Below the pieces are notes generated by a model that was not told the origin of the DNA, did no database searches, and worked only from the letters and a program-made list of their open reading frames with translations. Positions 1 through 10,994 of a stretch of 64,000 bases of DNA are shown piece after piece. Origin of the DNA: Bettongia penicillata ogilbyi (lineage: Eukaryota > Chordata > Mammalia > Diprotodontia > Potoroidae); the NCBI GenBank assembly GCA_023548195.1, contig JAJHZJ010000311.1:7604811-7668810 (forward strand), read 5' to 3'. The first letter of the stretch is position 1. Every line of letters starts with the position of its first letter. Both the position numbers and the translations under genes were made by a program.

Positions 1-480
1 AAAAATGCTACTTATAGAAGCTCTTTTTGTGATGGCAAAGCATTGGAAATTGAGGAGATGCTCATAAATTAGGGAATGGCTGAAAAAGTTGTAGGATATG
101 ATTGTGATGGAGTACTATTGTGCTATGGGAAATGACAAGTGGGATATGTCAGAAAAACATGGTAAGACTCATATGAACTAATACGAAGTGAAGTGAGAAC
201 AACTGAGAAAAACTTAGCTACTCTGGTCAATACAATAATCCAAGAAAACTCCAAATATCTCATGATAAAAAAACAAAAACAAAAACATGCTATCCACCTT
301 CAGAGAAAGTACTGATGAACTGAGAGCAAATTAAATGTAATTTTCTGATTTTTATTATTTTTCTTTCTTTTTTAAAAATATAGTTAAAATATGGAACTAT
401 TTTGAATGATTTCATATATACACTTGATTTCTCCAATTATCTGAATTTGGTATGGGGGAAGGGCAGGTTATGTTTGTAAA
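1..480 (+). mobile_element. L1 3' end fragment
   Basis: The sequence follows the end of L1 ORF2 and the 3' UTR seen several more times in this window: an 'attggaaattgagg' block, 'tgtgatggagtac', 'gtgctatgggaaatgac', then a T-rich run near 350-372. It begins before the window. Compare the copies at 22861, 26545 and 42115. The right end is approximate. Confidence 0.75.
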
Positions 481-847
481 ATCACCCACCATGCTACTAC
501 TGTCAGTTTGCATCATACCACCTGGTTATGCAGGTATGATTTGTAACTCAGAACAAGTATAGTGATTACAAAATAATCACTTGTTAGGTTGGGGGGAGGA
601 GAAGCCAAATAACCACTCCTATACAATAATACAGCACATTCACTGACTTTTCAATGCAAAATGATTCTTAGATATGATCAAGAATAATCAGAGAAGAAAA
701 GTAGAAAAGCAAGAATACTATAAATCCAGCTTACATCTTATCTCCAAGTGGCTTCTAAAGCCCTGATACAGCCCACTAAATAAACTAGCTTGTTAGTATT
801 ATTTTGGCTGTAAACTGATTGCCACCATTTGGTCAATTGGTGTTGGC

Positions 848-1113
848 ATCATCTTTATCATCATCATAATATTTATATAGCACTTTACAATTTGCAAAGC
901 ATTCTGCAAACATCTATTTGATCCTCAAAATGATAATGGGAGGTAGGTGCTATTATTATATCCATTTTTACAGATTAGGAAACTGAAGCAAACTTAAGTG
1001 ACTTGCCCAGAGTCACAAAACTAGTATCTGAAGCTGTATTTGAATTCTGGTACTCTTGCCTCCAAGTCCAACACTTTCCATCCATGACTCTCTGTAGCTT
1101 CCCCTGGCATAAC
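848..1113 (-). mobile_element. CORE-SINE (MIR-like)
   Basis: Read in reverse: tail with 'atatagcactttacaatttg', a middle with 'cagattaggaaactgaagc', the core 'agtgacttgcccagagtcac', and the tRNA-like head ('cctccaagtccaacactttcc'). A nearly complete but diverged copy. Confidence 0.7.
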
Positions 1114-1329
1114 ACCATTCACCATTGTAAGTACTTCCAAAAATGCCAACCAACATGAATGGATTACTTATTTTACAGGTAATATTTTTTATCACACATT
1201 TCAACCTTTACCAAAATTGATTAGGATCTAAAGATTTACCACTCCAAAGAGACCTTAGAGATCACATGATCCTTCATCGTTTTACTAGAAAGGGATTAAA
1301 GAATATATAAATTTACACAAGTACTAAGT

Positions 1330-1492
1330 TTGTTGTTATTCAGTCATTTTCAGCCCATTTGACCGACTCTTCATGACTCCATTTGGGGTTTTCTTGATAA
1401 TGGAGTGGTTTTCCATTTCCTTCTCCGACTTACTTAACAGATGAGGAAACTGAGGCTAATAGGGTTAAGTGACTTGCCCACCGCTACCTAAA
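1330..1492 (-). mobile_element. CORE-SINE (MAR1-like), partial
   Basis: Starts with the marsupial-type tail ('gttgttattcagtcatttt', 'tttggggttttcttgataa', 'tttccatttccttctcc') and continues into 'gatgaggaaactgaggctaa' and 'agtgacttgccca'. The tRNA-like head is missing. Compare the plus-strand copy at 34443-34695. Confidence 0.75.
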
Positions 1493-1499
1493 ATACAAG

Positions 1500-2100
1500 G
1501 GACTGAAGAGCTAGGCAAATATAGGGGAAAAAAGGACAGAGAGCTGCATTCCCACAATTTTTCAGAGGAACTAAGTGCCATAAACAAATATTTGTTGATT
1601 ACATATAGGGTATGAAGGTAACATAAGGTAATAGAAGATAATAAACTGATAATCTTTCTCAAACTTTGGCCCTCTGAGGCACTGTTAAGTATGGAGCTAT
1701 CATTCTCAACTCTGTTTTCCATATCCAATTTGCAACTGTAACCTATTTAAGGATTACTAGTCAATGATCTTCTGAGGTCCTTTTATCTACAACTAAGATA
1801 TAAAATCCTTTTAGTCTAATATCATTGTAACTAGAATCTAACCATAGGCTACTGGTAAAACTTTGGGAAACAACAGTAGAAAGCATATATAGGATTTGCC
1901 AGTCTCAGGCCACAAGGAATGAAAATAAAGCAGAGAATATTAGGTTGGTGAGAAATAGTGATTTCATTGACTTCCTTCAGAAAGACTTAAAGGAAATGTG
2001 TCTGAGGGTGTAATTTCCTAAAACACAACCTAGGATATAAACCACTCTAAAAAGCACCAGTTAATCTGCATCTGACTATCTGTCCACCTAAACATAAGAT
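1500..2100. other. Gene-free stretch, no repeat recognised
   Basis: Intronic sequence. I recognise no exon, RNA gene or clear transposon; old unrecognised repeats are possible. Confidence 0.5.
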
Positions 2101-2102
2101 TA

Positions 2103-2262
2103 TAGGTTCTAGAACTTAGAGATCATCGAGTTCAACACTTTCATCTTACAGATAAGAAAACTGACTTTTAAAGATGTGAAGTAATTTTTCCAAGCCACAA
2201 AGACAGACAGATAGCAAAATTGATATTCCAAGGTAGGTACTCTGGCTCCTAATTAATTGCTC
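2103..2262 (-). mobile_element. SINE fragment (MIR-related)
   Basis: Has the order 'agaacttagagatcatcgag', 'ttacagataagaaaactgac', then a degraded core and a head-like end. The same type recurs at 51042, 58258 and 59862 in this orientation. Confidence 0.55.
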
Positions 2263-2869
2263 TTGCCATCACAACATGAAACCTCCCTTTCTGAGACCAG
2301 TGCAGACCAGCATTGTGGCTCACATGGAAAGAGGAGAGGAAGAGAATAAAGGGAGTTCAGAGTCAACAGAAATAAATCTTAAAATCTATCTCTCACCCAC
2401 TATCACTCAGTTCTTCTAAGATCATCACCACTCATTTGCTCTTTCCATCCAAAGCAGTAAGAAAAAAGCAAGCAAACTACGAACCTGTTTCATAGAAGAA
2501 CTGGAAATAGAACTTATGCCCCAAAAGTAGGCTACAATAAATAATGTCCAATATAACAAAAAATTTTTTAAATAAAATAATGAAGGAACAATTTTAATAC
2601 AATTTATTGTAGATACAAAATGAAAAGTCACTTCTGGTACTAGGTGAAGCAAAGCAAGATAAATATCTAGTTCATTACTCAACATTAAATACAGCTGTGT
2701 ACAACACTGGGTGGAGGACAGTCTTTACACTCCAGAGAAATCATATAAAGATATACTAAGTGCTATTTTTTTTATTGAGACTTGTAATTCATCAAAGCAG
2801 ATAATTATCAGTGAGGAAATTCCCTATTCCAGTGTAGATTCCCCAGCTATTCTGAAACCTACAGCTTCA

Positions 2870-2993
2870 TACATTGGGGCACTGAAAGTTAAGTGACTTG
2901 TCCGGTATCATGTCCGGCAATCTGTGTCAGAGGTAGGACTTGAATCAAGTATCTCAATTCAGATGCTAGCCTTCTAACCTATAGCATAGGGCT
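2870..2993 (-). mobile_element. SINE core fragment
   Basis: Contains 'gttaagtgacttgtccggta' followed by a diverged 'gaggtaggacttgaatcaag' block, which matches the core and inner head of the reverse-strand SINEs nearby. Confidence 0.5.
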
Positions 2994-3254
2994 TTCTCTA
3001 AATGATAGTAAAGTAGTATATGATTCCATCCAATTCCATCCATCCAAAATAAATACAAAAGGAGTTCAAAGAAAAGGGTCGTCAATATGTGCCAGAGTAG
3101 CTAGAGGTCTCATAACAGGTTGGACATGGATGGGGAAGGAAGAGGAAGAAATCTAGGTTGTAAAAAGCACAAAACTAAGAATGAGCCATCTGTGAAGACT
3201 ATGAAGAGAACATTGGAACATTGTGTCTACACTAAGAAATAATTAAAGGCTCAG

Positions 3255-3445
3255 TGATTCAGATCTACAAGGAATCTTATAGGCAACTGAGTTAAAACTT
3301 CTTACATTGCTAATGAAGAAACTGAGGCACAGAGAGGTTAAATGAATTGTCCAGGGTCACAGAGTCAATAAATGTCTGACAAGATTTGATATAGATCTTC
3401 CTGACTCCAAGTTCAGTGCTCTATCCACTATACCACATTGCCCTG
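3255..3445 (-). mobile_element. CORE-SINE (MIR-like)
   Basis: Clear reverse-strand order: 'gaagaaactgaggcacagag', 'ttgtccagggtcacagag', 'gatcttcctgactccaag', 'gtgctctatccactatacca'. The last block is the complement of the tRNA-like head. Confidence 0.75.
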
Positions 3446-3896
3446 GGAGAATGGGCTGGAAAAAGATGAGGCCAAATATTTGAGACCCCTGAATATCATG
3501 CTGAAAACTGTGGCTGTTTACAAACAAGGAAAGTTATTTAAGGTTTCTGACTGATAGAACAAAAAAGGATATTTTAGGAACATTAGCCCATCAGTAGTAT
3601 GAAAGTGGAGGTGAGAGTAGAGAAGAGAGAAAAGAGAGGAGAAAAACTAAGTTGCATCTAGTAAAAGAAAAGACCATTTACGTACTGTAGGTCAAAGAAA
3701 ACCCAGGGATCCACACATGTCAAGTGCTAGGCATTGCTCAAATCCCTGCCCATTATGGAGATTAGCAGAAGGAATAAAGAAAGGAAAACTTGGGCTGTGG
3801 GATACACATAGTGCTGTTATGGATTGTCCTCATGAATAGGGAGGACACGCAGATTTTTTTAATTCCACAAAGAAAAAACAGTGGTAGGTGAAAAGT

Positions 3897-4098
3897 GATT
3901 CAGTCAGTGTAGTGGGTTCTGAACTTGAAGTCAAGACATCTGGATTTGATTTCTGTACCTGAACTTTCCACAGTCATGAATAAATCAATAAAACTTTGTG
4001 CCTCAGTTTCCTTACCTAATAATAATAATATTTCATTTCCTACTTGACAGGGTTCTGAAGGAAAAGTTTTAAAAACCTTAAAGCACCAAATGTGTTAC
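3897..4098 (+). mobile_element. CORE-SINE (MIR-like)
   Basis: Forward copy: a diverged head at 3915-3955, then 'tgcctcagtttccttaccta', an 'aataataata' run, and 'gggttctgaaggaaaag'. The core 'gggcaagt' segment is eroded. Confidence 0.6.
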
Positions 4099-4099
4099 T

Positions 4100-5040
4100 C
4101 AGTGGACTGTTTGTAAAAAATTTAACGAGAAGTGGATCTGGCTAACTGGTAGGAAACTAGGCATTCCTGGCCTATACAACTCTATTTACTTTTATAACAT
4201 TTGAGATTATACTGTTTGCTCTTAGAAATGCTTACTCTATTTTCTTCTCTGCTGCTGACAGTCCCACTTAGCCTAGTTTTGCTCACATGACTATTTTTAA
4301 AAGTCTACTGGCTAAAAAGTACATGTACAGTTACTTGAGCTCTTCAAAAGAAAGGCATAAAACAAACCCAAATTTTTGTTCATACATGAAAATGTGTGAG
4401 GAATCTATAGCTGTGTGTAAGTCTCATGACAGAACATTTCTGGGGACCCTCATTTTGCGGCATTCAGCTATAAAACTAATTGTGTCAAACTACAAAAAAA
4501 GTGAATAGGTACATGATGGTATATGCGACATCTGATCTGCCCAGGAGGACTTAACGATATTAGTTATTAAATATTTTAGCCAGAAAGAGGTCAATCCTTC
4601 CCCCACGTACATGCCAGGATTAAAGGACAATTTTTAATATGTGCAAATGTAAGAAATGCCTCAGTTTCTTCTGTGAAACACAAAGTGAGGTCTTAGCTAA
4701 ACGAATTAAGTGGGAATAAAATGATTGCTTCCTGCAAGGAGTTGAGATGAGAGAACATAAATGTGTATTAGAACCAATCAGCACAAAAACATGACTTCTT
4801 TCTTCTCAATTATCCAACACAGGAATAGGGATGGGGAAGGCAAAAGATTTAAATAACTCAGTTTTGAGTTTGGTAAGGTTCAACTGGCCAAAAGAATAGG
4901 ATTAAAGAGTAGGAGACAATGTAGAGTTGAGCTGATTGTTAGAGGGCAAGAAGAGTATAGCTAAAAAAGGAGGGCTTGAGAAAACACTAAGGAGTTGGAG
5001 GTCACATGAGAATGAATTAGGAATAAGACATAAGGAATGA
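4100..5040. other. Gene-free stretch, no repeat recognised
   Basis: AT-rich intronic sequence with no exon, RNA gene or clear transposon that I can name. Confidence 0.5.
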
Positions 5041-7440
5041 GTAGTAGTGAAATTCTAATCTGCAAATATGCCTTCCCTCTCACACTCCACTTGTCTCTAG
5101 ACCAATCTCAAGCATCCTCTGAGAACAGGAGTGGTGCCTTCCACTGACTGATGACTATTCTCATACCTCATGTCATACAATACACATTTCAATGATTCTT
5201 AACCCCTTACAGGTCATCCTCAACTCTACCACCCCAAAGTTCCAACTAAACCATACCTACCCCTTTCACTGTGCCCTCTGAAACGCCTGTTCTATAACCA
5301 ACAAACTTCCCTTTGTTCTACATCTTTTCCTCTCCTACCCCTTCCATCTGTTACTGAAATCTAGTTTGACTGATTATACAGCCTCCCTGTCCATCCTTCG
5401 CAATACTGGCTATGCCTTTAACTCATTCTCCTTGGCTAACTGGTTTAGGCAAGGTAGCTGTAATATTCCTTGCTCTCCTATGCCATTTCCAGGTTCTCCC
5501 TCTATACCATTACTCAGTGACCTCTCCACTGGGAAGGTTTATAAAATTCGTAGCTATTATACAATAAAAATCTTGATAGGGGCTGTTGACAGACTTCTAG
5601 GTCACTCTCTTTCTTTTTCAATGAGTGCAATATCTGGCTCACAAATTTTCTCTCCTCCCCAAATCCTGTCCTCAAACCTGGGTTTGGAACTTCAACATAC
5701 ATACTGACTCTCTCAAGAATCTCAGTTCTTCAACCTACTTGCTTCCCATGACCCACTCCTCTGCCTCACCTCAGTCACAGAAAAAGACAGTCACACCCTT
5801 GGATCTTACCACTAGCATGACACAAAGGCACCACCACCACCTCCACATTCAAGAATTCCAAAATCCCCTTAGGGACCAAAACCTATTGGCTTTCCATCAC
5901 TCCATCTCTCCCCACCCTTACAAAATTCTATTCCTTGATCACACCGTGATCTTCAATCCCTCAGCCCCTCAGCTCCCTCACAGGTCTTCACCCCTACTCG
6001 AGTCACTCCTCTTTTCCCCATCTCTACAATGTCCTCTTCTCTTGAGTCTCTAACCCCCTTATCATATCAATAATTGTGCCCTGTCAAACTTCAGCCTTGG
6101 GTCACTCCTACAATCCACCTTTATTCCTACACATGTGCTGCTGAACAAAGGCAAAGAAAATCATGAAATCATTCTGAGAAGATCCATTACAAACCTTAAC
6201 TGGGCCCTTACTACTACTAGGCAATCCCACTATATCTCTCCCATCAGCTCACTACCCCACACACCACAGAGGCTCTTCCAAAGCTTTTATCCTTCAATAA
6301 ACCTCCCACGCCTCTTCCTCCCCTCCACTGTCTCAGCTGAGAACCTTGCCTCATATTTCACAGAAAAAAATTAAAGCCATTCATCAGAAGCTCCCACTTC
6401 TCCCTTCCTCATCATCTCACATCACTCATTTATATTCTGCCACTATCTCTTCCTGTACCCACCCCACATGAATAAGTGACCTTACTCCTTACCAAAGCTA
6501 ATCCTTCTACCTGCTTAAGCAATACCATCCCGTCTCATTTCCTCCAATAGAATGCCCCCCTTTGTCATTCCCATTCTATCATTCATTTTCATTCTCTCCC
6601 TGTCTACCGGCCCCTTCCCTTCTGCCTACAAACATGCCCTTGTCTCTCCTATACTGAAAAAACTCTCACCTGATGCTTCCAATCTTGCTATCGTACATTT
6701 CATATATACATACATACATATATATGTATACACATGTGCATATATGCTCACATATCTTCTACCCTTTTGTGATTAAATTCCTCAGAACCTCTACTTTCTC
6801 TCCATTCATTCTCTTCTGAACTCCACTCGATCCAGCTTCCAAACTTATTCCACCAAAACTGTTCTCTCCGAAGCTGAGCTCCAAAATGATCCATTTTCCC
6901 AAATCTATTTCCTTTTCCTCAACCCTTCTTCTCCTTAACCTCCCTTCTCCTTTTGTTTCTTCCCTGACACTGCTGTCTAGGGTTTCGGTACACCCTTCTC
7001 TCCTGTGTCTCCTACATAACCGCTCCTCATTCCCCTCCAGCGGACTCTCTTTCAGGTCCCACCCTCTGGCCATAAGTGTCTCACAGGCTTCTCTATCCTT
7101 TTCTCATCTTTATCCATCTCTTTTCCCTCTACGTAGTCTATATTACTTCGCACGGTGATCTCATCAGTTTCTATGGATTTAATTTAATAATTTAATAATC
7201 TCAAATCTACCTATCCTGCCCTAAGCCTCTCTGTTCACCCCCTATCTCACACCTCCGACTGTCTTTCATTCATGTATGTCCAACAGACATCTTGAACTCT
7301 TTCTTATGCCTGGAATGCTCTCCTTCCTCATCTCTGCCTCCTGATTTCTCTGGCTTTGTTTAAATTCCAACTAAAATTCCATCTTTTACAGGAAGTCTTT
7401 CCCAATCCTTCTTAATTCTAATGTCTTTTCCTCTGCAATC
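5040..7440 (+). mobile_element. L2 LINE: nuclease to RT region, decayed
   Basis: The most complete L2 in the window. In translation, traces of the endonuclease appear: a 'TE..' block near 5355 (tryptophan replaced by a stop) followed by D-TAS, and NFNIH near 5683-5700 (usually GDFNIH). The linker shows PSTVSAENLASYFTEK at about 6324-6371, and the start of the reverse transcriptase shows LSTGPFPSAYKHALVSPILK at about 6597-6656. Further RT sequence follows from 6780 in shifting frames. Many stops and frameshifts make it non-functional. A CATA-type microsatellite at 6700-6745 interrupts it, and the 3' end continues at 7661 after a SINE. Confidence 0.85.
6698..6748. repeat. CATA/TATG-type microsatellite
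   Basis: Imperfect tetranucleotide run of catatatacatacatacata type, lying within the L2 reverse transcriptase region. Confidence 0.7.
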
Positions 7441-7660
7441 AGGAAGACCTAAATTCAAATCTGGCCTCAGACACTTACTAGCTGTGTGACTCTGGGCAAG
7501 TGACTTCACCTCTGCTTACCTCACTTCCCCCAACAGTAATATAGGGATAATAATAGTACCTACCTTCTAGGCTGGGGACCAAATGATCGTAAAGTACTTA
7601 GCACAGAACCTGATACATAGTAAGCACTACATAAACGTTAGCTATCATTATCATCACCAT
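7441..7660 (+). mobile_element. CORE-SINE inserted in L2
   Basis: Contains 'aattcaaatctggcctcag', 'cacttactagctgtgtgac', 'tctgggcaagtgacttc', a 'gataataatagtacctacc' block and 'agcactacataaacgttag'. It separates the body of the L2 from its 3' end. The extreme head is missing. Confidence 0.85.
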
Positions 7661-7835
7661 TACAATTTATTATGTAGCTTGTTTGTACATATCTTCTTGT
7701 TGTCTCTTCCATTTGACTGTGAGATCTTTGAGGGCAGGGACTGAATTTTCCTCATCTTGTTTTGTAAATCTGAAATGCTCGGGATAGTTCCTGGAACATA
7801 GCAGTTATTTAATAAATATTTTCTACTAACAGCCC
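7661..7835 (+). mobile_element. L2 3' end (continuation)
   Basis: The usual L2 terminus: 'agcttgtttgtacatat', 'gactgtgagatctttgaggg', 'cagggactgaattttc', and 'aataaatatt' near the end. It belongs to the copy starting at 5040. Confidence 0.85.
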
Positions 7836-7837
7836 TA

Positions 7838-8715
7838 ACCTCTCAACTGCCTATTGAGGATCTCAATGTCCCTTAGACATCTTAAACATGTAAAAAACTG
7901 AACTCTATCTTTTCCCCCAACAATCTCCCCTTTCTAATTTCCTTACTACTGTTGAGGATACTACTATCTTCCCAGTGATCTAGGCTTACAATCTGCACAA
8001 CCATGAGGATGATAGTTAAGTTTATAAGCCCAGGAGACTGAGAGGATAGTGGAAGTAATATAAAAGCTATGAAGAGGGGAGACTTGGGGGGAAAAGATGA
8101 GTTAAGATTTGTATAGTTTGCATTTAAGATGTTTAATATACTCAGTTCTTCATATTCTGTTTCTGTCTCTTTTTCTGTTTCCCCCAATATTCAATATATT
8201 ACCAAGGCCTGTCAATTTTACCATCATAATATCTCCTAAATATGACCACTTTTCTATCATTGCCAAGCCCCTTCTATAGGGTCTCATCACTTCATATCTG
8301 GACTTGCATTTCAATAGCCTGATGGTCTCCCTGCCACAAGTCTCTCCCCACACTAGACTATCCTCCACTCAGCTGTCAAAGTGATCTTCCTATAGCACAG
8401 TTCTGATTACCCCCTTACTCCTCAATCAATAAACTCCAATGGCTTTCTATAACCTTCAAGATCAAGATTAAATATAAAATCCTCTGGCATTCAAAGCCTT
8501 TCTCACCTTACCCCTCCTCACCTTTCCAGTCTTCTTACATTTTACATCCCCACACAATGGCTTCCCTGTTATTCCTGTCATAATATATCTGACTCTATGT
8601 ATTTTCAGTGGTTGTACCCAAAACTGGAATGTTCTCCCTTCACATCTCTGTTCCCCCTTCACATCTCTGTTCCCTGACTTTCTCCAAGTCCCAGCTAAAA
8701 TTTTACTTTCTAAAT
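7838..8715 (+). mobile_element. L2 ORF2 fragment with an internal inverted piece
   Basis: Forward L2 from 'cccttagacatcttaaacat' to 'ccaagtcccagctaaaattt', covering the region after the RT core, without the 3' end. Between about 8005 and 8140 the sequence reads like the reverse strand of L2 ('aagcccaggagactgagagg', 'gatgagttaagatttgtata'), after which forward L2 resumes ('caatggctttctataacc'). The inverted piece was judged by eye. Confidence 0.7.
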
Positions 8716-8719
8716 TCCC

Positions 8720-9892
8720 AAATTAATACCAAAATAGAAAGTCTGAAAATGAAAAGAAATTAACAAAAGTGAATGAAAAAATTGAATTACTTAAAACTAG
8801 GAGCTAGACATTTAAAAAATAGATAGCAAATTTGATTTTTTTAATTGGATTAAAAATTACAAGTATGAAAAATGAAAAATGTAAATTCACAACCAATGAA
8901 GAAATTCCGAAAATTATTAGGAGTTATTCCACACAATAAAACTAAGCTAAATGAAATATATATGCATATAAATATGTAAACTGCCTAGATTAATAGAACA
9001 AGAAATATTCACAGAATTCTATCTTAGAAAAAAAAATTGAACTACAAATGAATTTGCAAAGGAAAAAAAAAAAGGCCCAGAACCAGACAGACTTACAAGT
9101 AAATTGTACCAAACATTTAAAGAACAATTCATTCCAATATTATATAAACTGTTTGGAAAAAAAAAAGGAAAAGAAGGGATCCTACCAAATTCCTTGTATG
9201 ACACAAATACTGTCTTGATACTTAAACCAAAAGCAGAAAGGAAAACTACAAAACAACATCACTAATGAATACTGACACAAAAATTCTAAATAAAATATTA
9301 TCAAGGAGACTATAGCAAAATATCACAAAGATTATACACTAGAACCCAGGTACAATTTATCAGGAATGAGAGGTTAATTCAATACCAGGAAAATGAAAAA
9401 TACAATTGGCCATATTAATAAGAAAAATAACAAAAATCGTATTATATCAACAGATGTAGAAATTTTGTTCATAAAATACAAGTCATTCTTGTTAAAAAAA
9501 AAAAAACACAAAAAATAACAACACTAGACACCACAGGAAGAAACAGAGCTTTCCTTAAAATAAGCATTATCTATTTAAAGCCAAGAGTCAGCATTATCTG
9601 GAACAGATATAAGATAGAAGACTTTCCAATAAGGTTAGGAGTAAACAAAGGATGTGCATTATCACCACTTCTACTTGATAGTGTCAGAAATGTTAGCTAT
9701 GGTAGTGAGACAAGAAAAAGAAATTGAAGGAATAAGCACAGTAAAAGAAGAAACAAAATTATCTCCTTTTGCAGATGATACGGTTTACTGAGAAAACCCT
9801 ACAGTCAACTAAAAAAACTGAAACACTTAATAACTTCAGCAAAATTGCAGAATATAAAATAAATTCACATAAAATAACATTATATCTGTATA
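8720..9892 (+). mobile_element. L1 ORF2 reverse transcriptase fragment
   Basis: Translation around 9760-9785 gives LSPFADDTV, the catalytic F-A-D-D block of L1 reverse transcriptase. Upstream 'gcattatcaccacttctact' corresponds to the conserved LSPLL segment. Stops and frameshifts are frequent. The copy breaks at 9892, where a SINE begins. Confidence 0.85.
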
Positions 9893-10040
9893 TTTTGGGT
9901 AGCTAGGTGACACACTGGCTAGAAGGCAGGGTCTAGAGTCAGGAAGATTCATTTTCCTGAGTTCAAATCTGGTCTCAGACATTTGCCATCTGTGTGACTC
10001 TGGGCAAGTAATTTCATCTCGATTGTCTCCCCCCAATCTC
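9893..10040 (+). mobile_element. CORE-SINE head fragment, in L1
   Basis: Starts with 'gggtagctaggtgacacact', then 'gttcaaatctggtctcagac' and 'ctgtgtgactctgggcaagt'. The 3' half is missing. It follows directly on L1 sequence, so it is probably an insertion into that L1. Confidence 0.85.
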
Positions 10041-10061
10041 CTCTAAAAGTGTTATGTTTTA

Positions 10062-10480
10062 CCTTCCCCTTCATTATTTCTTATTGCACTGCACTATTTC
10101 ATCACTTTCCCATATCATAACTTGTTCAGTCTTTTCCCCACTGATGGGTGCCCCACCAGTATCCAAGTTTTTGCCACTATGAAGAAAGCTACAATAAATG
10201 TTTTTGCACATATGTATCCTTTTTCCTCTTTCTCTGAAATCTTCAGGGTACAGATTTTTCCCCATAATTCCTGATTTACTTTTTATTTCAGCAGAAATGG
10301 TTTTATTTGTGCAAAGCTCTCTTAATTTTAAATAATCAAAATGTCCATTTTAATCTCCTGTGAATCTATCTCTTACTTAATTACAAAGTCTTTCTTTCTC
10401 TAGCCATAATGACAGTTACTTCCATGTTCTTTTAATTTATGTCACCCTTTGTGTAAAAAGTATTTTGTAACTATGTTCAT
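10062..10480 (-). mobile_element. L1 ORF2 3' region, reverse strand
   Basis: Reverse complement of the L1 end seen elsewhere here: 'cataacttgttcagtctttt', 'ccactgatgggtgccccacc', 'gctacaataaatgtttttgc', then 'ttgtgcaaagctctcttaat' further inside ORF2, with sequence missing between. It may be the inverted 5' part of a neighbouring L1. Confidence 0.75.
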
Positions 10481-10524
10481 GTAGTCTTCGTGTATATATA
10501 TTTTTATTTTTATCTTTTTAGTTT

Positions 10525-10680
10525 ATCTTTGCAATAGTGTTGTTATTGCATAGATTGTCTCCTGGTTGTGCTCACTCTACTTTGCATCAATTCATACAAA
10601 ACTTCCTAGGTTTCTCTGAAGCCAACTCCTTCTTACATAGTAATGCAATCTCTCTTCCTTTGAGATTTGCTGTTGTGCAT
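10525..10680 (-). mobile_element. Second L1 3' fragment, reverse strand
   Basis: 'gcatagattgtctcctggtt', 'gtgctcactctactttgcat' and 'aggtttctctgaagcc' match the reverse strand of the segment before the one at 10062, so this is a separate copy or a rearranged piece. Confidence 0.7.
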
Positions 10681-10681
10681 A

Positions 10682-10775
10682 CCTAAGCAAGTATATGAGG
10701 TCAGATTTTAACTAAGGTATGCCTAATTCCAAGCCCAGCTTTCTATTCACCGAGTCACCAAGCTGACTTTTTGAG
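10682..10775 (-). mobile_element. SINE head fragment
   Basis: 'gaggtcagattttaact' and 'agcccagctttctattcacc' correspond to the reverse-strand tRNA-like head of the CORE-SINEs. Confidence 0.55.
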
Positions 10776-10789
10776 ATTATTTCTACTCA

Positions 10790-10992
10790 TATTTTTCACC
10801 CAATATTTATCCTGGTGGTTGTTATCTATTGGGTCTCCTTGGACATTTTCTGTATTTTCTCAAGGAGATGAGTGCTGTTTTCACAACCTCCATTACTATG
10901 TTTTACATGGGAGAGCTCTCCCTGTAGAGGATAACTATGATGATATAAAAAAAAACAGAAGACATCAATAAAAGCTTATTTTTTAAAAAATA
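10790..10992 (+). mobile_element. L1 3' terminus (distinct subfamily)
   Basis: Ends with 'aactatgatgatataaaa', 'gaagacatcaataaaagc' and an A-rich tail. The same ending occurs at 53020-53075, so both belong to an L1 group with a 3' UTR different from most others here. Confidence 0.5.
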
Positions 10993-10994
10993 AA

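Noticed and set aside
5625..6053. 142-codon open frame as a possible gene
   Set aside because: It contains the decayed L2 endonuclease motif NFNIH and lies within a 2.4 kb L2 copy; it is transposon relic.
6759..7073. 104-codon minus-strand open frame
   Set aside because: It is the opposite strand of the L2 reverse transcriptase region, whose pyrimidine-rich coding strand leaves long antisense frames open.
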